In this document: positions 12,326-15,231 of the stretch, in pieces
Position numbering within the stretch: position 1 is the stretch's first letter
How the letters are laid out: every line of letters starts with the position of its first letter
DNA from: JAUPVL01 sp964512085
GTDB lineage: Bacteria; Patescibacteriota; Saccharimonadia; CAILAD01; BJGX01
NCBI GenBank assembly: GCA_964512085.1
Contig: CAZEIU010000019.1
Span: 1 to 15,231, forward strand
Direction: 5' to 3'
DNA: 15,231 nucleotides
Position numbers and translations under genes: made by a program
Notes under the pieces: generated by a model
The model's database searches: none
Told to the model about the DNA's origin: nothing
What the model saw: only the letters and a program-made list of their open reading frames with translations

Positions 12326-12499
12326 ATGTCAAAGAAAACCCAAGAACAAATTGTAGTATTAAAAAACAAGGCGACAGGTAGTCGTTACTACACTCGTAAA
12401 AATCCAAAAAATACTACAGACAAAATCGAACTAAAAAAGTTTGATCCTAAGACTCGCAAGGTAGAAACTTTTACTGAAGTAAAAGCCAAGCTCAAGTAG
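12326..12499 (+). CDS. rpmG: Ribosomal protein bL33
   Basis: A 57-aa large-subunit ribosomal protein. The hallmark reads LKNKATGSRYYTRKNPKNT, followed by the conserved LKKFDPKTRK stretch. There is no cysteine, so it is the zinc-free form of bL33, common where zinc is limiting or only one copy is kept. Very short 5' leader and no Shine-Dalgarno. It stands alone, away from other ribosomal protein genes, followed by the disulfide operon with its own promoter. Length and sequence are normal for the family. Confidence 0.95.
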   Translation: MSKKTQEQIVVLKNKATGSRYYTRKNPKNTTDKIELKKFDPKTRKVETFTEVKAKLK

Positions 12500-12513
12500 C
12501 TGTTGATTTTTTA
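12487..12513 (+). terminator. Weak possible terminator after rpmG
   Basis: An imperfect stem (CAAGCT with AGCTGTTG, two bases bulged) overlaps the end of rpmG and is followed by ATTTTTTATTT. Weak stem; may be only partly effective. Confidence 0.3.
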
Positions 12514-12541
12514 TTTACTACTAGTCTCAAAAATCTAATCC

Positions 12542-12550
12542 TGCTACAAT
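12542..12550 (+). promoter_or_regulatory. Extended -10 promoter of the disulfide operon (leaderless)
   Basis: TGCTACAAT at 12542-12550, six bases before the ATG at 12557; no Shine-Dalgarno. Confidence 0.6.
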
Positions 12551-12556
12551 CAAAAC

Positions 12557-13222
12557 ATGAAAAAATATTTACCAACTATTTTAATAGTATTAGCAGTTGT
12601 TGCCGTAATTGGTTTTGTAGTTTGGGCATTGGCCAAGCCAGAAGATAGCGGATCGAGCAGTACTACTTCTCAACTTACTCAAGCCGAGCAGGATTCACTC
12701 AAAACCGGAAACACGCTAGGTAATCCAAACAGTAAAGTAGTAGTAACCGAATTTGGCGACTACCAGTGTCCAGCTTGTGGTGCCTGGCACCCTTTTATTA
12801 AAGATACCGTTTTGCCAAAATATCAAGACAAAATATTATTTGTCTTTAAGAACTTTCCATTAACAAAACCCCACCCCAACGCTCAATCTTCTGCTCAAGC
12901 CGCCGAAGCCGCTGCACTGCAGGGCAAGTTTTGGGAAATGCACAACAAGCTTTATGAATCACAAGATGAATGGTCGGAGTTAAAAGATCCAAGCTCAAAA
13001 TATGAGCAGTATGCTAGAGAAATTGGTTTAAATGTTGATCAATGGAAGAAAGATAAAGACTCCAGTAAAGTAAAAGACATTATTAAAGCCGACGTGGCCA
13101 TAGGTGAAAAGCTTAACTTACCCGGTACACCGAGTTTCTTAGTAAACGGAAAATTGGTTCAGACCAAGGCAGAAGCAGATTTAACTAATGCAATCGATCA
13201 AGCATTATCTGCAAATCAATAA
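12557..13222 (+). CDS. Membrane-anchored DsbA family thiol oxidoreductase
   Basis: A 221-aa protein with one N-terminal membrane segment (residues 4-26), a Ser/Thr-rich linker, and a DsbA-type thioredoxin fold outside the membrane. The active site is CPAC (C71, C74), the cis-proline loop reads LPGTPSFLVNG, and the helical insert lies between. It should introduce or shuffle disulfide bonds in exported proteins. The VKOR gene overlaps its end by 35 nt, so the pair makes a complete oxidation system: this protein oxidises substrates and VKOR re-oxidises it. The anchor cannot be told from a signal peptide with certainty, but no clear cleavage site is seen. Leaderless start supported by the promoter geometry. 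Confidence 0.92.
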   Translation: MKKYLPTILIVLAVVAVIGFVVWALAKPEDSGSSSTTSQLTQAEQDSLKTGNTLGNPNSKVVVTEFGDYQCPACGAWHPFIKDTVLPKYQDKILFVFKNFPLTKPHPNAQSSAQAAEAAALQGKFWEMHNKLYESQDEWSELKDPSSKYEQYAREIGLNVDQWKKDKDSSKVKDIIKADVAIGEKLNLPGTPSFLVNGKLVQTKAEADLTNAIDQALSANQ

Positions 13223-13652
13223 AGTACTATTAGTTATTATTCTAATAGTATCTATTATTGGGGTTTTTGACTCTTTGTATTTAACAATTACGCATTACAC
13301 TCAAACACTAGTGCCGTGCAGTTTTACTCAAGGCTGTGAGACTGTTTTGCGTAGTAGTTATTCGGAATTCTTTGGCATACCCTTGGCTATTTTTGGATTT
13401 ATATTTTATGTAGTAACTTTGGCGGCAAGTATATTCTTTTTACAGCACAAAACTTATCATTGGTGGCTAAGCTTATGGGGGCTAGTCGGGTTTTTTTCTA
13501 GTATGTACTTGTTGTTTGTTATGGGGGTTGTTTTAAGGTCTTTTTGTCAATATTGTTTGCTCTCAACGACAACATCAACCATAATATTTGTAACCACAAC
13601 GGCTATGTTTGTAGTAAATAAAAGAAGGAGTTTAAGTAATGAAAAAATCTGA
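13188..13652 (+). CDS. VKOR family quinone-linked disulfide oxidase
   Basis: A 154-aa membrane protein of the bacterial vitamin K epoxide reductase family, with four or five hydrophobic segments. The loop pair is C44 and C50 (PCSFTQGCETVL), followed by S57 and the conserved FGIPLA. The catalytic CxxC is C120/C123 in FCQYCLLS. VKOR takes electrons from DsbA-like proteins and gives them to quinones, replacing DsbB. ATG 13188 lies inside the dsbA-like gene (35-nt overlap) without a ribosome site, so its translation depends on that of the upstream gene. No later in-frame start keeps the first membrane segment. Many VKOR proteins are fused to a thioredoxin domain; here that domain is a separate gene. 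Confidence 0.93.
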   Translation: MQSIKHYLQINKVLLVIILIVSIIGVFDSLYLTITHYTQTLVPCSFTQGCETVLRSSYSEFFGIPLAIFGFIFYVVTLAASIFFLQHKTYHWWLSLWGLVGFFSSMYLLFVMGVVLRSFCQYCLLSTTTSTIIFVTTTAMFVVNKRRSLSNEKI

Positions 13653-13968
13653 TGTAATTGAGTTTTATGGTGAGACTTGTCCGCACTGTTTAAGTATGAA
13701 ACCAGTAGTAGAAAAAATTGAGAAAGATCAAAAACAGACTATCGAAAAATTAGAAGTCTGGAATAACAAAAAAAATCAAACAAAAATGAAAGAATATGAA
13801 GAAATTATCTCCAAAGCCTGCGGGGGCTTTGCGGCAGTGCCGAGTTTTGTAAATACCAAAACCATGCAAGCGCTATGTGGTGCTCATGACGAGGAAGATA
13901 TTGTTGCGTTAATGCAAGGCGCAGACTGCAGTAACAATGTTTGTAAAATTCACACTAAAATGAAATAA
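13639..13968 (+). CDS. Thioredoxin-like protein with CPHC active site
   Basis: A 109-aa thioredoxin-fold protein with FYGETCPHC (C14, C17) and a cis-proline VPSF. CPHC is the redox motif of E. coli DsbA, giving an oxidising rather than reducing pair, but there is no signal peptide or membrane segment, so it appears cytoplasmic. Further cysteines lie near residues 62, 80, 97 and 102; the last two could form a second redox or metal pair. AAGGAG eight bases upstream fixes ATG 13639, which overlaps the VKOR stop by 14 nt. It is the third gene of the disulfide operon. Its partner and direction of electron flow are unclear. Confidence 0.85.
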   Translation: MKKSDVIEFYGETCPHCLSMKPVVEKIEKDQKQTIEKLEVWNNKKNQTKMKEYEEIISKACGGFAAVPSFVNTKTMQALCGAHDEEDIVALMQGADCSNNVCKIHTKMK

Positions 13969-14040
13969 TTTTTTTGAAGTTTTTAAATTCACTATCAAAA
14001 ACTAGAATATAGTTTAATCAAAACCTCTTCTTTTAGTTAT

Positions 14041-14082
14041 CTCTAGCCTCTAATCTCTAATCTCTAGCTCCTAACCTCCAAT
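14041..14082. repeat. Six tandem heptanucleotide units (CTCTAAT-like)
   Basis: The stretch divides without remainder into CTCTAGC, CTCTAAT, CTCTAAT, CTCTAGC, TCCTAAC and CTCCAAT. It is a polypyrimidine-rich tract with no coding frame, ending 2 nt before the gap extended -10. The 160-bp gap holds nothing else except AT-rich DNA after the thioredoxin gene. Confidence 0.75.
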
Positions 14083-14084
14083 CT

Positions 14085-14093
14085 TGATACAAT
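14085..14093 (+). promoter_or_regulatory. Extended -10 promoter of gap
   Basis: TGATACAAT at 14085-14093 with no -35 box, because the heptamer repeat occupies that place. The leader of about 30 nt contains AGCATAAG (14101-14108) and a strong AAAGGAGG. Confidence 0.5.
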
Positions 14094-14130
14094 ATAAGTA
14101 AGCATAAGCGAATCTTAAAGGAGGCAATTA

Positions 14131-15132
14131 ATGATAAGAGTAGCAATAAATGGTTTTGGTAGAATTGGTAGAAATGCTTTTAAGATTGCTTTTGAGAAAA
14201 AAGACCTTAATATAGTAGCTATTAACGATCTTACTGATAATGCTACCATGGCACACTTACTACGCCATGATAGTAATTATGGCCATTACAACAAGTTGGT
14301 GAAAAGTGATGACAAAAGTCTTATTGTTGATGGCAAAAAAATACTCGTTACGGCTGAGCCAGAGCCTCAGAAACTACCATGGCAAAAACTCAAAGTTGAT
14401 GTGGTTATAGAATCTACTGGTCGATTTACTGATAAAAATGGACTTGAAAGTCATATCAAAGCTGGTGCAAAAAAGGTGGTTTTATCGGCACCAGAAAAAG
14501 GCGATAATAACGATACTTTTGTAATTGGTGCAAATGCTGACAAACTCAAACCAGATCACAAAATTATATCTAATGCTAGCTGTACAACAAATTGCATCGC
14601 TCCCATAATGGAGGTTTTATCAAAGAGTATTGGAGTAGAGAAATCTCTCATGACAACCGTGCATAGCTACACCCAATCTCAACAGTTACAAGATGGTCCA
14701 TCTAAAGACTTACGAGAGGCCAGGGCAGCCGCTGAGAATATTGTACCTACTACTACCGGCGCCGCTACTGCCGCCGCTCTTACGGTTCCCGAACTAAAAA
14801 ACTTTTTTGATGGCTTAAGTATTAGAGTTCCAACGCCTGTGGTATCGATTAGCGATATTACTTTGGTCACCAAAAAAGACACCACTATAGAAGAGATTAA
14901 TAAAATACTTATAAAAGCCTGCAGAACTTCTCACAAAAATATAATAGATTGCACCACAGACGAGTTGGTGAGTCGTGATTTTGTGGGTGATACCCATAGT
15001 GCTATAGTTGATCTTAAACTAACTAAGGTTGTAGGTGGCAATTTGGTGAAGGTTGTTGCATGGTACGACAACGAATGGGGCTATAGTAATAGACTTGTTG
15101 AAATGGTTCAGTTGGTTGGAGGAATGAAATAA
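14131..15132 (+). CDS. gap: Glyceraldehyde-3-phosphate dehydrogenase, NAD-dependent
   Basis: A 333-aa type I GAPDH of normal length. NGFGRIGR binds the dinucleotide, D33 predicts preference for NAD over NADP, the catalytic pair is C151 (NASCTTNC) and H178 (TTVHSYT), and DNEWGYS lies near the end. It converts glyceraldehyde-3-phosphate, phosphate and NAD to 1,3-bisphosphoglycerate in glycolysis. The usual STGAAK reads TTGAAT and the substrate loop HAYTNDQ reads HSYTQSQ, so it is somewhat diverged. ATG 14131 follows AAAGGAGG with seven bases spacing. The rpiB-like gene begins eight bases after its stop, so both are probably one transcript linking glycolysis and pentose phosphate reactions. Confidence 0.95.
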   Translation: MIRVAINGFGRIGRNAFKIAFEKKDLNIVAINDLTDNATMAHLLRHDSNYGHYNKLVKSDDKSLIVDGKKILVTAEPEPQKLPWQKLKVDVVIESTGRFTDKNGLESHIKAGAKKVVLSAPEKGDNNDTFVIGANADKLKPDHKIISNASCTTNCIAPIMEVLSKSIGVEKSLMTTVHSYTQSQQLQDGPSKDLREARAAAENIVPTTTGAATAAALTVPELKNFFDGLSIRVPTPVVSISDITLVTKKDTTIEEINKILIKACRTSHKNIIDCTTDELVSRDFVGDTHSAIVDLKLTKVVGGNLVKVVAWYDNEWGYSNRLVEMVQLVGGMK

Positions 15133-15140
15133 TAGAATCT

Positions 15141-15231
15141 ATGAAAGTTTTTATTGCTTCTGATCATGCAGGGTTTATTAAAAAAAACGAACTTGTCGAT
15201 AAGCTCGCCAAAGATTTTGATGTGATAGACA
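15141..15231 (+). CDS. rpiB: Ribose-5-phosphate isomerase B (partial, N-terminus)
   Basis: The frame opens at ATG 15141 and runs off the right edge after 30 codons. The start MKVFIASDHAGFIKKNEL carries the SDHAG signature of RpiB/LacAB isomerases (D8, H9), which interconvert ribose-5-phosphate and ribulose-5-phosphate. No strong ribosome site is visible, so translation may be coupled to gap, eight bases upstream. RpiB and the galactose-6-phosphate isomerases LacA/B cannot be separated from this fragment; the gap neighbourhood favours RpiB. Confidence 0.85.
   Translation, partial: MKVFIASDHAGFIKKNELVDKLAKDFDVID

Overview
The window is AT-rich, gene-dense and uses the standard genetic code (TAA, TAG and TGA all end genes). 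It looks like a chromosomal segment from a small-genome bacterium of the Patescibacteria/CPR, most likely Saccharibacteria. That is inference from the protein types and gene style: a compact MGMT domain, a DsbA/VKOR/CPHC-thioredoxin operon, a cysteine-free bL33, a CtpE-like P-type ATPase, DUF1653 and DUF1761 proteins, and many short unknown genes. No phage, IS element, CRISPR array, tRNA or rRNA is visible.

Layout. (1) 1-2250: the start of an unidentified minus-strand reading frame at the left edge, then a strong promoter, a 29-codon leader ORF and two mutually exclusive RNA helices ending in a terminator. Beyond these lies a single ABC exporter half-transporter that starts at TTG. (2) 2259-2716: an unknown 121-aa gene with its own promoter dyad and terminator. 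(3) 2714-7550: a metal/cation transport block. It has a CtpE-like P-type ATPase preceded by an overlapping 29-codon ORF, a short minus-strand gene with a 19-bp palindromic operator candidate, a heavy-metal-type P-type ATPase with a TPCPL motif, and a coupled DUF1653 gene. (4) 7628-10011: DUF1761 membrane protein, MGMT-domain DNA repair protein, and four small unknown genes separated by clear terminators and dyad-bearing promoters. (5) 10066-12148: exonuclease III/AP endonuclease, then a protein with five exact-period mTERF-like repeats. (6) 12326-13968: ribosomal protein bL33, then an overlapping three-gene disulfide-bond operon. (7) 14041-15231: a heptanucleotide tandem repeat, NAD-dependent GAPDH and the start of ribose-5-phosphate isomerase B.

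The genes fall into two initiation classes. One class (the 29-codon ORF at 2730, the ATPase at 5484, the MGMT gene, xthA and dsbA) has a -10 box only 6-7 nt before ATG and no Shine-Dalgarno, so transcription should start at the ATG itself (leaderless). The other class (mostly unknown genes, plus DUF1653, DUF1761, the CPHC thioredoxin and gap) has clear AAGGAG-type sites.

The strongest candidate for an undescribed system is the leader of the ABC exporter. The end of its short ORF and the 3' arm of its terminator carry the same octamer TCTCGAGC and compete for one partner, the architecture of ribosome-mediated transcription attenuation. Second is the mTERF-like repeat protein, whose DNA shows very recent repeat expansion.
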